Part shown: positions 9,236-17,879 of the stretch, piece after piece
Numbering within the stretch: the stretch's first letter is position 1
How the letters are laid out: each line of letters begins with the position of its first letter
Assembly (NCBI RefSeq): GCF_947498095.1
Contig: NZ_CANMJE010000005.1
Location: 182,101-246,100, forward strand
Reading direction: 5' to 3'
DNA: 64,000 nucleotides
From: an uncultured Shimia sp.
GTDB lineage: Bacteria; Pseudomonadota; Alphaproteobacteria; Rhodobacterales; Rhodobacteraceae
The notes under the pieces: model-generated
Told to the model about the DNA's origin: nothing
The model's database searches: none
What the model saw: only the letters and a program-made list of their open reading frames with translations
Translations under genes and position numbers: made by a program

Positions 9236-10495
9236 TCAGAGGCCGAACCCTGCATAGGGCAGAAACGTCACCGGCGTGCCGTCAGTGATGTTCAGTTCGC
9301 CATCAGGCAATTCCACCAGACCTTCGGCCCATGACAGGCCGCTGATGCGTCCTGACCCCTCAGACTGGAACACTTCGGCGTGGCCATCGCGCAGACGCGC
9401 GCGCAGGTATTCCCGGCGTCCGGGTTTCTTGAATTTCGAGAATGCCGCCGGCACAGTCAGGCGCAGCGGGGTGTGCCAGCCTTCACCTGCCATCAGCCCC
9501 ATTGCCGGGCGCGCAAAGATCAAAGTGCAGACCATCGCCGCAACCGGATTGCCCGGCAGCCCAAAGACCGGTGTGCCGTCCCACAGGCCCAGCGCCAGCG
9601 GGCGCCCCGGCTTGATCGCCATACGCCATAGGGTCATTGAGCCCGTTTCATTCAGGATCGCGGCCATGTGGTCTTCGTCGCCCGCCGAGGCTCCGCCAGA
9701 GGTCAGGATCAGGTCTGCCTGTGCCACTGCCCCGTCCAGAAACGTGCGTAAATGGTCACGATCATCAGGCGCCCGTCCCATATCAACCGGGTGAAACCCT
9801 AACCGTTGACACATTGCGATCAGCATGGGGCGGTTGGCGTCATAGATTTGATCTGTGCGCGCCGCTTGGCCCGGTTCGGCCAGTTCGTCGCCGGTAGAGA
9901 CAATCGCCACGCGCAAGGGCTGCCGCACGGCAACCTGTCCCAATCCTGTCGCCGCCAGCAACGCCAGATCGGCCGGGGTCAGGCGACGCCCAGCCGGCAG
10001 GATCACGTCTCCAGCCGCCACGTCTTCGCCTGCCTTGCGGGCGTTGGCGCCTTTCTTCAACGGTCCGTGAAACGCAATGCTCTGCCCGTTTGTTGTGACG
10101 TCCTCTTGCAGGATCACGGTATCGACCATGTCGGGCAGTGTCGCTCCGGTCAAAATGCGGATCACATACCCCTCGGGTAGATCACCCAAAAAGGGCTGTC
10201 CGGCAGCCGCGCGCCCATCAACCAGTGGCAAGCTTTGCGGGCCTTCAATGATATCCGCGTGGCGCATTGCGTAACCATCAACCGCAGAATTAGGTTGCGG
10301 AGGGTTCGATCGCGCGGCGACCACATCGGTTGCCAAAATCCGGTCCAACGCCTCTGCCAGAACAACCGTTTCGACGCCTGTCACAGGCCGCAACCGCGCA
10401 CGCAAAGTCTCTAACGCCTCGTCAACCGGCGTCCAGTGGGTGCCAGCCGGCAAAGCAAAACAATCGTTTTTCAAAGGGGGAGGTTTCAGGGTCAC
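9236..10495 (-). CDS. moeA: molybdopterin molybdenumtransferase
   Basis: A 419-residue MoeA, which inserts molybdate into adenylylated molybdopterin in the cytoplasm. The MoCF-binding domain has VAIVSTGDELAEPGQ and ILTSGGASAGDEDH; the C-terminal barrel domain carries FGLPGNPVAAMV. It is the last gene of the run mobA-mobB-moeA, and its start overlaps the mobB stop by four bases. Confidence 0.95.
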   Translation of the reverse strand: MTLKPPPLKNDCFALPAGTHWTPVDEALETLRARLRPVTGVETVVLAEALDRILATDVVAARSNPPQPNSAVDGYAMRHADIIEGPQSLPLVDGRAAAGQPFLGDLPEGYVIRILTGATLPDMVDTVILQEDVTTNGQSIAFHGPLKKGANARKAGEDVAAGDVILPAGRRLTPADLALLAATGLGQVAVRQPLRVAIVSTGDELAEPGQAARTDQIYDANRPMLIAMCQRLGFHPVDMGRAPDDRDHLRTFLDGAVAQADLILTSGGASAGDEDHMAAILNETGSMTLWRMAIKPGRPLALGLWDGTPVFGLPGNPVAAMVCTLIFARPAMGLMAGEGWHTPLRLTVPAAFSKFKKPGRREYLRARLRDGHAEVFQSEGSGRISGLSWAEGLVELPDGELNITDGTPVTFLPYAGFGL

Positions 10496-10983
10496 GAGGC
10501 AGTGTCTTTCACGATGAAATCGGCGATGCTCTCGACATCGTCAAGGTCAAAAACCGGCAGGTCGGTCGGCGCTGCGTAATCCGCAGCAACCGCGCGGATG
10601 CTGGGATTGTTTGGGGCAATCAGCGCCCGCCCTGCTACCTCGCGCGAGGTTTCGATCTTGGGGTGAGGCGCGGTTTTGTAGCCCTCGATCAGCACGATAT
10701 CGACCGGATCAAGACGCGCAATCAACTCTTCAACCGTGGGCTCGGGCGCGTCGCGCTGTTCGTTCATCAAGGCCCAGCGGCTGGCCGAAGCCAGGATCAC
10801 CTGCCCTGCCCCGGCGCTGCGGTGACGAAAACTGTCAGTGCCTGGCTGATCCACATCCACCGCATGGTGGGCGTGTTTGATTGTCGACACGCTCAGCCCG
10901 CGCCCGACAAAGGCCGCAACCAGCCGTTCGGTCAACGTGGTCTTGCCTGTGTTCTTCCAGCCGGTGATGCCATAAATGCGCAT
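10492..10983 (-). CDS. mobB: molybdopterin-guanine dinucleotide biosynthesis adaptor MobB
   Basis: A 163-residue GTP-binding protein with an N-terminal P-loop GWKNTGKTTL (about residues 7-16) and VDIVLIEGYK, typical of MobB, which assists MobA in MGD formation. It lies three bases after mobA and overlaps moeA, so it is part of the same transcript. Confidence 0.93.
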   Translation of the reverse strand: MRIYGITGWKNTGKTTLTERLVAAFVGRGLSVSTIKHAHHAVDVDQPGTDSFRHRSAGAGQVILASASRWALMNEQRDAPEPTVEELIARLDPVDIVLIEGYKTAPHPKIETSREVAGRALIAPNNPSIRAVAADYAAPTDLPVFDLDDVESIADFIVKDTAS

Positions 10984-10986
10984 GGG

Positions 10987-11604
10987 TTATTCTTTGGCCA
11001 TGCGCCGCGCCTGCGCAAGCTCTTCGGGCGTATTGACGTTGAAAAACGGATCGACGCGCCCTACCGGAAATTCGGCCAGAACACCGCCGTGCCGGTCAGT
11101 CCACATCACCACTTTGCGCAGCCCATCTTGTAACGCGGCGCGCAAATCATCGCGCAGAGACACCGGCCACAAGCCAAACGTCGGCTGCCGCCACAAGTTG
11201 CCACTGTCTGGGTCCCGGCTGGCGGCAAGGGCCACGGGCTGCGCCATGCCTTCAGCTGCCAGCATCAACTGCGGCACCAAATCGCAAGGAAAAAACGGTG
11301 TGTCCGCCGCCGCGGTCACAATTGTGTCGGCGCCCTGCCCTGCCGCCCAATCGAGCCCGGCCAACACCCCTGCCAATGGGCCGGGAAATTCGGCAATACT
11401 GTCGGGCAAAACGGGCAAGCCAGTGTTTGCAAAACGATCCGCGTCGCCATTGGCATTCAACGCCAAGCCTGCAACTTGCGGCTCTAGCCGCTCTATCACA
11501 TGTGTCAGGATCGACTTGCCATTCAGGTCTAACAGTCCCTTATCGCCACCACCCATCCGGGTTGCACGACCGCCCGCGAGAATAACACCAACCGGCTGTT
11601 TCAT
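10987..11604 (-). CDS. mobA: molybdenum cofactor guanylyltransferase
   Basis: A 205-residue nucleotidyltransferase that attaches GMP to Mo-molybdopterin, giving MGD for DMSO-reductase-family enzymes such as formate dehydrogenase. The N-terminal signature ILAGGRATRMGGGDKGLL (residues 9-26) and the metal-binding segment TAAADTPFFP are clear. First gene of the mobA-mobB-moeA run; fdhD ends 48 bases upstream on the same strand. Confidence 0.95.
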   Translation of the reverse strand: MKQPVGVILAGGRATRMGGGDKGLLDLNGKSILTHVIERLEPQVAGLALNANGDADRFANTGLPVLPDSIAEFPGPLAGVLAGLDWAAGQGADTIVTAAADTPFFPCDLVPQLMLAAEGMAQPVALAASRDPDSGNLWRQPTFGLWPVSLRDDLRAALQDGLRKVVMWTDRHGGVLAEFPVGRVDPFFNVNTPEELAQARRMAKE

Positions 11605-11652
11605 GATTTTGCGCCTCCGGCGGGAGTATTTTTGGCAATACGAAGCATGGCG

Positions 11653-12600
11653 TCAGCCACCCGATTTCCGGCGATGTTTCTTGTCTTCCTGCGGCACGGT
11701 CGCAGGGTCTACATCGCGGATCAGGCGGTGTTCGCCGGCTAGGCAGACAAAGCGCTGGCCACGCATGCGGCCAATCAGCGTCAGGCCAACCTGCTGGGCA
11801 ATCTCAACACCCCATGCAGTAAACCCCGAGCGCGAGGCCAAAACGGAAATGCCCATGAGCGCGGTCTTGATGACCATCTCTGATGTCAGGCGACCCGTGG
11901 TGTAGAGCAGTTTGTCATCCGCCGGGACATCTTGGTCAAACATCCAGCCTGCGATCTTGTCGACGGCGTTGTGGCGTCCGACATCCTCCATATAGACCAG
12001 CGGGCGATTTCCCTGGCACAGCACGGTGCCGTGGATTGCACCAGCTTCGAGGTAAAGCGACGGCGTGCGATTGATCTGATGAGCCAGCGCATAAAGGTCC
12101 GACGTCTTCACTGAAGTATCCGGCAGGGTCAGCTCCTCGATGCCTTCCATCATGTCGCCAAACACGGTGCCCACGGCACAGCCCGAAGTGCGGGTCTTTT
12201 TCTGGAGTTTTTCTTCGTGGCTGGTCTCATGCTCGGTGCGGACGACAACGGTCTCCAGTTCTTCGTCAAAATCCACGCCTGTCACAACGTCAGCGTCACT
12301 CAGCATGCCTTGATTACGCAGGAACCCAAGCGCCAGGTATTTCGGGTAGTCACCGATGGTCATGGCAGTCACGATCTCGCGACTGTTGAGAAAGATCGTC
12401 AGCGGACGTTCTTCGACCACGGACAACGTCACGGCCTGCCCATATTGATCCGTTCCCGTTACCTCGCGGGTTAATCCGGCTCGGGAAGGATCGGGGGCGA
12501 TCAGATAGGCGCCGCTCTCTGGGGTGGTGGCCAATTGCATCTCCGTGACTGGAAGGTTAGGGCAGTCTAGCAGACTCAACTTAGGATCAGGCGATGGCAT
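11653..12600 (-). CDS. fdhD: formate dehydrogenase sulfurtransferase FdhD
   Basis: A protein of up to 315 residues that sulfurates the MGD cofactor before insertion into formate dehydrogenase. Recognised by SVVEERPLTIFLNSREIVTAMTIGDYP, YTTGRLTSEMVIK and DVGRHNAVDKI. The cysteine loop reads SGCAVGTVFGD: the first cysteine of the E. coli CxxC is present, but the second position is glycine. The start is uncertain: the ATG at 12600 overlaps the divergent azlC by seven bases, while an ATG at 12540 would avoid this; both have poorly spaced ribosome-binding sites. Confidence 0.9.
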   Translation of the reverse strand: MPSPDPKLSLLDCPNLPVTEMQLATTPESGAYLIAPDPSRAGLTREVTGTDQYGQAVTLSVVEERPLTIFLNSREIVTAMTIGDYPKYLALGFLRNQGMLSDADVVTGVDFDEELETVVVRTEHETSHEEKLQKKTRTSGCAVGTVFGDMMEGIEELTLPDTSVKTSDLYALAHQINRTPSLYLEAGAIHGTVLCQGNRPLVYMEDVGRHNAVDKIAGWMFDQDVPADDKLLYTTGRLTSEMVIKTALMGISVLASRSGFTAWGVEIAQQVGLTLIGRMRGQRFVCLAGEHRLIRDVDPATVPQEDKKHRRKSGG

Positions 12601-13307
12601 CCTCCAGTGTCAAATCAGCGTATTGGAAAGGTTTTCGCGACGCGACGCCGTTTATCGTGGTGATTATTCCGTTTTCGACGCTGTTTGGCGTGATCGCCAC
12701 AGAGGCCGGGTTAAGCGTTTTTGAAATCCTCAGCATGTCCGTTGTTGTCATTGCCGGGGCAGCCCAGTTTACGGCCTTACAACTGATGACCGAGAACGCA
12801 CCGACCTTTGTGGTGCTGGCATCGTCGCTGGCGGTGAACCTTCGGATGGCGATGTATTCCGCATCACTCACGCCCTATTTGGGCGCCGCTCCGGGGTGGC
12901 AACGCGCGATCATGGCCTATTTCACGGTCGATCAGTCTTATGCGCTGAGCGTGCTGAAATTTGAGACTGAACCCAAGATGACGCTGCCCGAGCGGGTGGC
13001 CTACTTCATGGGCACTGTCTCGCCCGTATGTCCGAATTGGTATCTGTTCACGCTTGTCGGCGCGCTTGTCGGGCAATCTATACCGCCTTGGATGGCGCTT
13101 GATTTCGCGGTTCCGATCACTTTTCTGGCGATGATCGGACCGATGCTGCGTACTGGCGCGCATCTGGTGGCGGCACTTGTGTCGGTTGCACTGGCGCTAT
13201 GTTTTGCCTGGGTGCCCTACAACCTGGGTCTCATGGTCGCAGGACTTGGCGGTATGATGGCGGGGGCACAAACCGAAGTGATCGTTGCACGGAGGGCTGA
13301 CACATGA
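12594..13307 (+). CDS. azlC: branched-chain amino acid exporter large subunit AzlC
   Basis: A 237-residue inner-membrane protein of the AzlC family, with several hydrophobic helices and the family block AYWKGFRDATPFIVVIIPFS and GAAQFTALQLM. With AzlD it forms an exporter of branched-chain amino acids or related compounds. The ATG at 12594 has AGGA six to seven bases upstream. Its start is divergent from, and overlaps, the longest reading of fdhD. Its stop overlaps azlD by four bases. Confidence 0.9.
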   Translation: MASSSVKSAYWKGFRDATPFIVVIIPFSTLFGVIATEAGLSVFEILSMSVVVIAGAAQFTALQLMTENAPTFVVLASSLAVNLRMAMYSASLTPYLGAAPGWQRAIMAYFTVDQSYALSVLKFETEPKMTLPERVAYFMGTVSPVCPNWYLFTLVGALVGQSIPPWMALDFAVPITFLAMIGPMLRTGAHLVAALVSVALALCFAWVPYNLGLMVAGLGGMMAGAQTEVIVARRADT

Positions 13308-13630
13308 TCAGCCAGACCGAATTGTGGATCGTGATCTTTGGCCTTGGTCTCGGCAGTTTCGGGATGCGCTTTCTGTTCCTGGGGCTGGTCGGAGACCGTC
13401 CCCTGCCCGCATGGCTCTTGCGGCATTTGCGCTATACGGCTGTGGCGATTTTGCCGGGGCTTGTGGCGCCTTTGGCGGTTTGGCCTGCGGCAACCGGCGG
13501 CGAAACAGACCCGGCGCGTCTGGCCGCTGCGGCAACAACGCTGACATTAGGCTATGTTACCAAGAACGTGATCCTGTCGATCCTCGCAGGCGGTGTAGTG
13601 CTTTTCGGTGGGCTGTATCTGTTGGGATAA
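13304..13630 (+). CDS. azlD: branched-chain amino acid exporter small subunit AzlD
   Basis: A 108-residue protein with four hydrophobic segments, the usual size and topology of AzlD, the small partner of AzlC. The ATGA overlap with azlC implies coupled translation and equimolar synthesis. The stop codon lies inside a short hairpin shared with the convergent lipoprotein gene. Confidence 0.88.
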   Translation: MISQTELWIVIFGLGLGSFGMRFLFLGLVGDRPLPAWLLRHLRYTAVAILPGLVAPLAVWPAATGGETDPARLAAAATTLTLGYVTKNVILSILAGGVVLFGGLYLLG

Positions 13631-13646
13631 GCGCTCATCGCGCTTA
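13628..13646. repeat. hairpin overlapping two convergent stop codons
   Basis: A perfect seven-base inverted repeat (TAAGCGC / GCGCTTA) with a five-base loop. It contains the azlD stop codon on one side and the stop codon of the convergent lipoprotein gene on the other. No T run follows, so it is not a classical terminator. Confidence 0.6.
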
Positions 13647-14288
13647 GTTAGCAGCCTTGCGCGTGGCCCGCGTTTCTGCGACCCGCTGAGCGTCATAGGC
13701 TTCCAGCACTTTAGACTTGTCGTCGCCATCATACTCGAAAAGCTTGCTTTCGGTCGGACCGTACTGCTTGAACCCTTCATAGAGTTTCAGCGGGTAATAC
13801 GTGGACGGAATACCTTCGAAGCCCGGCAATGTCCGTAAGATGGCAGATGTACTCGCGGCACAGGTGGCCTGAGGCACTGCGCCATGAGACATCACAGTCC
13901 TGAGCGCCTGTTCGGCAACGGCGGCACTGACCGGCAATTCCTGAATGATCACGTGATAGGTCTCGCGCGCGTGGAACCGGGTATAAAGATCAACCATCTG
14001 CGGAGTCATGCCATAAACCACATCGCCGCTGGCGATGATGCTTTCAGCACGGAAACTACCCGCAGGATCCCAAGCAACGCGTTGCGATCCATTGATCAAC
14101 AATGACGTATGCGCGCCTTTGCCCGTGTCATTGCTGACCATCGTGTAAAGGGTTAGCGACGGAGGCCCATCGTGCTGATAAGCCGCTGCCTGAATCTCTT
14201 CCGCGGTGCGGGTCTCTTTGTTGACTTCACAGCCAGCCAGCACAAATACGGCCATCAAGACCGCAATCAGTCGTACAACAGGAGCCAT
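13644..14288 (-). CDS. conserved hypothetical lipoprotein
   Basis: About 214 residues, start at the ATG at 14288 with GGTGA upstream. A type II signal peptide ends in the lipobox LAGC, so it should be lipidated and anchored in the envelope. The mature part has a beta-rich segment (GPPSLTLYTMVSNDTGKGAHTSLLI) and a cysteine motif ATCAASTSAILRTL. The domain resembles uncharacterised secreted roseobacter proteins; I do not recognise a function. It converges on azlD. Confidence 0.75.
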   Translation of the reverse strand: MAPVVRLIAVLMAVFVLAGCEVNKETRTAEEIQAAAYQHDGPPSLTLYTMVSNDTGKGAHTSLLINGSQRVAWDPAGSFRAESIIASGDVVYGMTPQMVDLYTRFHARETYHVIIQELPVSAAVAEQALRTVMSHGAVPQATCAASTSAILRTLPGFEGIPSTYYPLKLYEGFKQYGPTESKLFEYDGDDKSKVLEAYDAQRVAETRATRKAAN

Positions 14289-14311
14289 GAGGGTCACCAA
14301 GCTATTTGGGA

Positions 14312-14446
14312 TCAGCTGTTAAAGATCGCGAGAAAGATCAGAATGCCGATGGAAACACCTGCAACCCATGTCGAGGCTTTAACAAAACCTGCAAAAGTTT
14401 TTTCCTGAACGTCTGTGTTCATCGATCCATGCTTGTGGTCGGCCAT
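14312..14446 (-). CDS. aa3-type cytochrome c oxidase subunit IV
   Basis: A 44-residue single-helix membrane protein: soluble N terminus MADHKHGSMNTDVQEKTFAG, then a hydrophobic helix (WVAGVSIGILIFLAIFN). This is the size and pattern of the small bacterial CoxIV subunit of aa3 oxidases, seen in Paracoccus and Rhodobacter. The catalytic oxidase subunits are not in the window. It is preceded and followed by unrelated small genes on the same strand. Confidence 0.8.
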   Translation of the reverse strand: MADHKHGSMNTDVQEKTFAGFVKASTWVAGVSIGILIFLAIFNS

Positions 14447-14492
14447 GTCGCGTCGTCCTTGTATCGTCGTTTTTTGCTGATTAACGGATTCG

Positions 14493-14531
14493 AAAGGGCC
14501 TGTCACCACGTCATTCGCGCACAGGCCTTTT
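14493..14531 (-). terminator. possible weak terminator after the DUF6173-like gene
   Basis: A roughly 10-bp stem (AAAGGCCTGT / ACAGGCCCTTT, one bulge) with a 17-base loop starts directly after the stop codon at 14535. The T run on the minus strand is only three bases, so termination may be inefficient. Confidence 0.4.
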
Positions 14532-14534
14532 GGA

Positions 14535-14993
14535 TCAGTCGCCTTTACTGGCCAAATCGGCCGCCAATCGGAACCCAATGCGGGTGGGTGGTTCTTCCTG
14601 AGTGGGTTTGGGCAAGGCCCGCAGCATGACCGAAAGCTGGCTCACGTGTTGGACCAACTGGGTTTTGACGCCCACCGAATCCGATCCGTAAAAGGTGATC
14701 ATGTCGGGATCAAAAAAACCCATGCCCTCGATCCGCAAAACACCCGCGTCTCCCCCGGTAAACCCCATCGCAACTTCGTGCTCATTATCGAGTTGCTGTT
14801 CAAAGTTCTGGATATAGAGGATCAGGCGTTCATAAGCCCATTCTGCCGGACTTTTCTGTTCGACGGGCGTCTGCGCCACCGAGTCAGGGATATCCTTGCA
14901 GGGCTCCACATCCGGATCGGCGTGAACCTCGTGGCGGCGCGGCAGCGCGGCAGCTTCGGCGGCTTCAGCGCTTGTTTCGATTTCGTCACCCAT
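14535..14993 (-). CDS. conserved hypothetical protein (DUF6173-like)
   Basis: A 152-residue soluble protein. The N-terminal 45 residues are acidic and likely disordered; the rest (EWAYERLILYIQNFEQQLDNEHEVAMGF ... GMGFFDPDMITFYG) looks like a compact domain found in many alphaproteobacteria, which I tentatively match to DUF6173. It starts five bases after the metallo-hydrolase stop, so it is the third gene of the acyl-CoA dehydrogenase operon. Function unknown. Confidence 0.7.
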   Translation of the reverse strand: MGDEIETSAEAAEAAALPRRHEVHADPDVEPCKDIPDSVAQTPVEQKSPAEWAYERLILYIQNFEQQLDNEHEVAMGFTGGDAGVLRIEGMGFFDPDMITFYGSDSVGVKTQLVQHVSQLSVMLRALPKPTQEEPPTRIGFRLAADLASKGD

Positions 14994-14998
14994 ATGTC

Positions 14999-16042
14999 TT
15001 ACCCTTTACGTTGCCAGAGCCACGCACCATCCTCGCGCATGATGCGGGTCACTTTGCCAACATGGTACAAGTGATTCAAATGGGCAATCGCTTCGACCAG
15101 CGCCAGCCCGTAGGCGGACCCACCGATGTTGCGTTTGAAAATCGGCAGGAAACACTCGCCGCCGGTCTTGGGGTCGTCCAGATGATCCAAAAGGCGATCC
15201 AGAGCGCCGTGATGGTTTTCCACCAATTGCTTCATACGCAATTTCAGCCCGGTAAAGGGCAGTTTGTGGCCTCCCAGCACCAGATGATCCGGCCGCCCGA
15301 ACTGAGCAAGCCGTTCGCAACTTTCCAGCCAATCCCCTACGGGGTCCGCGTCTGGTTCGGTGGCATAGACACCGATGTTCGAGCTGATCGAGGGCAAGAT
15401 CTGGTCGCCTGAAATCACGAGATTGTCATCCCTGCTCCAGAAAGTGGCATGTTCGGGGGCGTGGCCATTGCCGATGCGCACATCCCAGTCGCGACCCCCG
15501 ATTCGCAGCACGTCACCTTCTTTGATGCGCTTGTAGCCCACAGGCATTGGATCCACGACATCGGAAAAATTGAACGGCCGTTCGCTGGCGCGCTGGTTGA
15601 ACACCTCTTCGTCCATGCCGCAAGCTTTGTAAAAGGCCATCGTCTCTTGGGTCGGAACAGCCTGTTCGTCGAGTTGCAGCATCCGCGCCATCAACCAAGA
15701 GGTCCGCGTTGTCCACAGTTCGGCGCCAAATTCGGTCTGGAACCACCCGGCAAGCCCGACATGGTCGGGATGGTGATGGGTCACAATCACACGTTTGACC
15801 GGTTTCCCGGCCAAAGGCCCCTCCATGAGTGAGGTCCAGATCTTTTTGCCGCGTTTTGACGAAAAACCGGTGTCGATCAGCGTCCAGCTGTCGCCGTCAT
15901 CCAACGCGTAGACATTGACGTGATCCAGCGCCATCGGCAACGGCAGGCGCATCCACAACACGCCCTTGGCCACTTCAATTGCTTCACCCTGGGCCGGAGG
16001 CTCATCCCATGGATATCGAATCCCGGTCAGGTCATCACTCAT
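14999..16042 (-). CDS. MBL-fold metallo-hydrolase
   Basis: A 347-residue metallo-beta-lactamase-fold hydrolase with the metal motif THHHPDHVG (near residue 90), a later GHAPEH histidine and a C-terminal winged-helix-like tail (LYHVGKVTRIMREDG), as in LACTB2/GloB-like hydrolases. The start overlaps the acyl-CoA dehydrogenase stop by four bases (ATGA), so a thioester or related hydrolysis linked to acyl-CoA metabolism is plausible but is inference. Confidence 0.85.
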   Translation of the reverse strand: MSDDLTGIRYPWDEPPAQGEAIEVAKGVLWMRLPLPMALDHVNVYALDDGDSWTLIDTGFSSKRGKKIWTSLMEGPLAGKPVKRVIVTHHHPDHVGLAGWFQTEFGAELWTTRTSWLMARMLQLDEQAVPTQETMAFYKACGMDEEVFNQRASERPFNFSDVVDPMPVGYKRIKEGDVLRIGGRDWDVRIGNGHAPEHATFWSRDDNLVISGDQILPSISSNIGVYATEPDADPVGDWLESCERLAQFGRPDHLVLGGHKLPFTGLKLRMKQLVENHHGALDRLLDHLDDPKTGGECFLPIFKRNIGGSAYGLALVEAIAHLNHLYHVGKVTRIMREDGAWLWQRKG

Positions 16043-17757
16043 AGGCTCAGGTCATCCACGCTGATTGAATACAAATCCTCGGCCCCGCGCACAGAATGTG
16101 CCAACAGTCCCGAATGTTCGGGCAGCATACGAGTGATGTAAAAACGCGCAAGCCTGCTGCGTGCACCATAGTCGTCTTCGCCCATCGCGGCCTTAAGGTG
16201 GTAATGCGCACCGAGCACACGGGCAAACCCCTTGAGGAATGGCACCGATCCGGCAAAACGGTTGTTCATGTCGTCCTGCGCCACCAACCACTCCGTGGTT
16301 TCGCGCAGGGTTTCGGTTGCTTGCCATACCGGCTCTGCCAATTCTGGCAGCTTGGCGCGAGCGCCTTCGGCATGGGCTTCGATCTCGTCCAAGAGACGAT
16401 AAGCCGCCTCACCACCGTCCATCAGCTTGCGCCCCACAAGGTCCATCGACTGGATGCCGTTGGTGCCCTCATAGATGGCTGTCACGCGCACATCCCGGCT
16501 GTACTGCGCTGCACCGGTTTCTTCGATGAACCCCATACCGCCATGCACCTGCACGCCCATTTCCGAAACCGCGATCCCGGTATCCGTGCCAAAAGCCTTG
16601 GCTATCGGGGTTAGGAACGCCGCACGGGCCTTCCATTCCGCATCTCCAGTGGCGGTGCCCATGTCGATCGCCACGGCGCAATCCATTGCGATGGCACGCG
16701 CGGCAAAGGTATCAGCTTTCATCGTCGCCAGCATCCGGCGCACGTCGGCATGATCGACAATCGTGCCGGCGCCACCCTCAACAGGAGTGCGGCCTTGTTT
16801 GCGCTCAAGCGCATAGGCCAGTGCGTGCTGATAGGCGCCTTCGGCCACGCCGATGCCCTGACATCCAACACCCAGGCGCGCGTTGTTCATCATCGTGAAC
16901 ATTGCACGCATCCCGTCATGGGGCTTGCCCACGAGCCACCCCTGCGCACCGTCAAACTGCATCACTGCCGTCGGCGAACCGTGCAGGCCCATTTTATGCT
17001 CTAGGCTCACCACCTTAAGGCTGTTGGCCACGCCGGGATCACCATTTTCGTCCGGAATGTTGCGCGGCACGATAAAAAGGCTGATGCCTTTTGTGCCGGG
17101 AACACCATCCGGCAAACGCGCCAACACCAGATGGCAGACGTTCTCGGTAAAGTCGTTGTCGCCCCACGAAATGTAGATCTTCTGACCCGAGACCGAAAAA
17201 GATCCGTCACCGTTTGGTTCGGCCTTTGAGCGCAACGCGCCTACATCCGAGCCGGCCTGTGGTTCGGTCAGGTTCATCGTCCCCGCCCACGTGCCCGAAA
17301 TCAGTTTCGGCAAGTACACGGCCTTGATCTCATCGCTGGCGTGATGCTCCAGCGCCTCGATCTGGCCTTGTGTCATCAACGGGTTCAGCTGCAGCGAAAG
17401 GCAGGCGCCACTCATCATTTCGTTCACCGCCGTGGTGATCGTATGCGGCAGCCCCATGCCCCCATACTCCGGATCAGCGCTTGTCGAAATCCAGCCACCT
17501 TCTGCAACTTGCGCATAGGCCTCGGCAAAGCCTTTCGAGGTGCGCACAACACCGTTTTCCAGAACCGCGCCATCCAGATCACCATTGCGCTGTACGGGAT
17601 ACATGACCTTTTCGCACATGCGCCCGGCTTCGGTCAGGATCGCGTCGGTGACATCCTTGTCGGCATCGGAAAACCGCTCGGTCGAGGTCACAGCGTTCAG
17701 ATCCACCACATGATCGAACAGGAACTGATAGTCGGCAACTGGGGCGCGATAAGGCAT
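16039..17757 (-). CDS. acyl-CoA dehydrogenase (long, DmdC-like subfamily)
   Basis: A 572-residue FAD-dependent dehydrogenase. The central domain has MNLTEPQAGSDVGALRSKAEP and the C-terminal helical domain VHGGMGFIEETGAAQYSRDVRVTAIYEGTNGIQ; the glutamate in YEGTNG is the expected catalytic base. The extra C-terminal domain makes it longer than ordinary (about 380-residue) enzymes and matches the subfamily that includes methylmercaptopropionyl-CoA dehydrogenase (DmdC) of DMSP degradation. Paralogues are many, so DmdC identity is not established. Electrons should go through ETF to the ETF-QO at 5797-7446. First gene of a three-gene operon. Confidence 0.88.
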   Translation of the reverse strand: MPYRAPVADYQFLFDHVVDLNAVTSTERFSDADKDVTDAILTEAGRMCEKVMYPVQRNGDLDGAVLENGVVRTSKGFAEAYAQVAEGGWISTSADPEYGGMGLPHTITTAVNEMMSGACLSLQLNPLMTQGQIEALEHHASDEIKAVYLPKLISGTWAGTMNLTEPQAGSDVGALRSKAEPNGDGSFSVSGQKIYISWGDNDFTENVCHLVLARLPDGVPGTKGISLFIVPRNIPDENGDPGVANSLKVVSLEHKMGLHGSPTAVMQFDGAQGWLVGKPHDGMRAMFTMMNNARLGVGCQGIGVAEGAYQHALAYALERKQGRTPVEGGAGTIVDHADVRRMLATMKADTFAARAIAMDCAVAIDMGTATGDAEWKARAAFLTPIAKAFGTDTGIAVSEMGVQVHGGMGFIEETGAAQYSRDVRVTAIYEGTNGIQSMDLVGRKLMDGGEAAYRLLDEIEAHAEGARAKLPELAEPVWQATETLRETTEWLVAQDDMNNRFAGSVPFLKGFARVLGAHYHLKAAMGEDDYGARSRLARFYITRMLPEHSGLLAHSVRGAEDLYSISVDDLSL

Positions 17758-17879
17758 GGCACTCTCCTTCGGTTACAGCTTGGCAATACTCGCGGGCGCT
17801 TGTATTTAGCTTTGCGCCCCAAGGTAAGGGGACGTCTGCGCCCGACATAGAAAAACGCAGCGTCACGGAAGGTAGCAAC

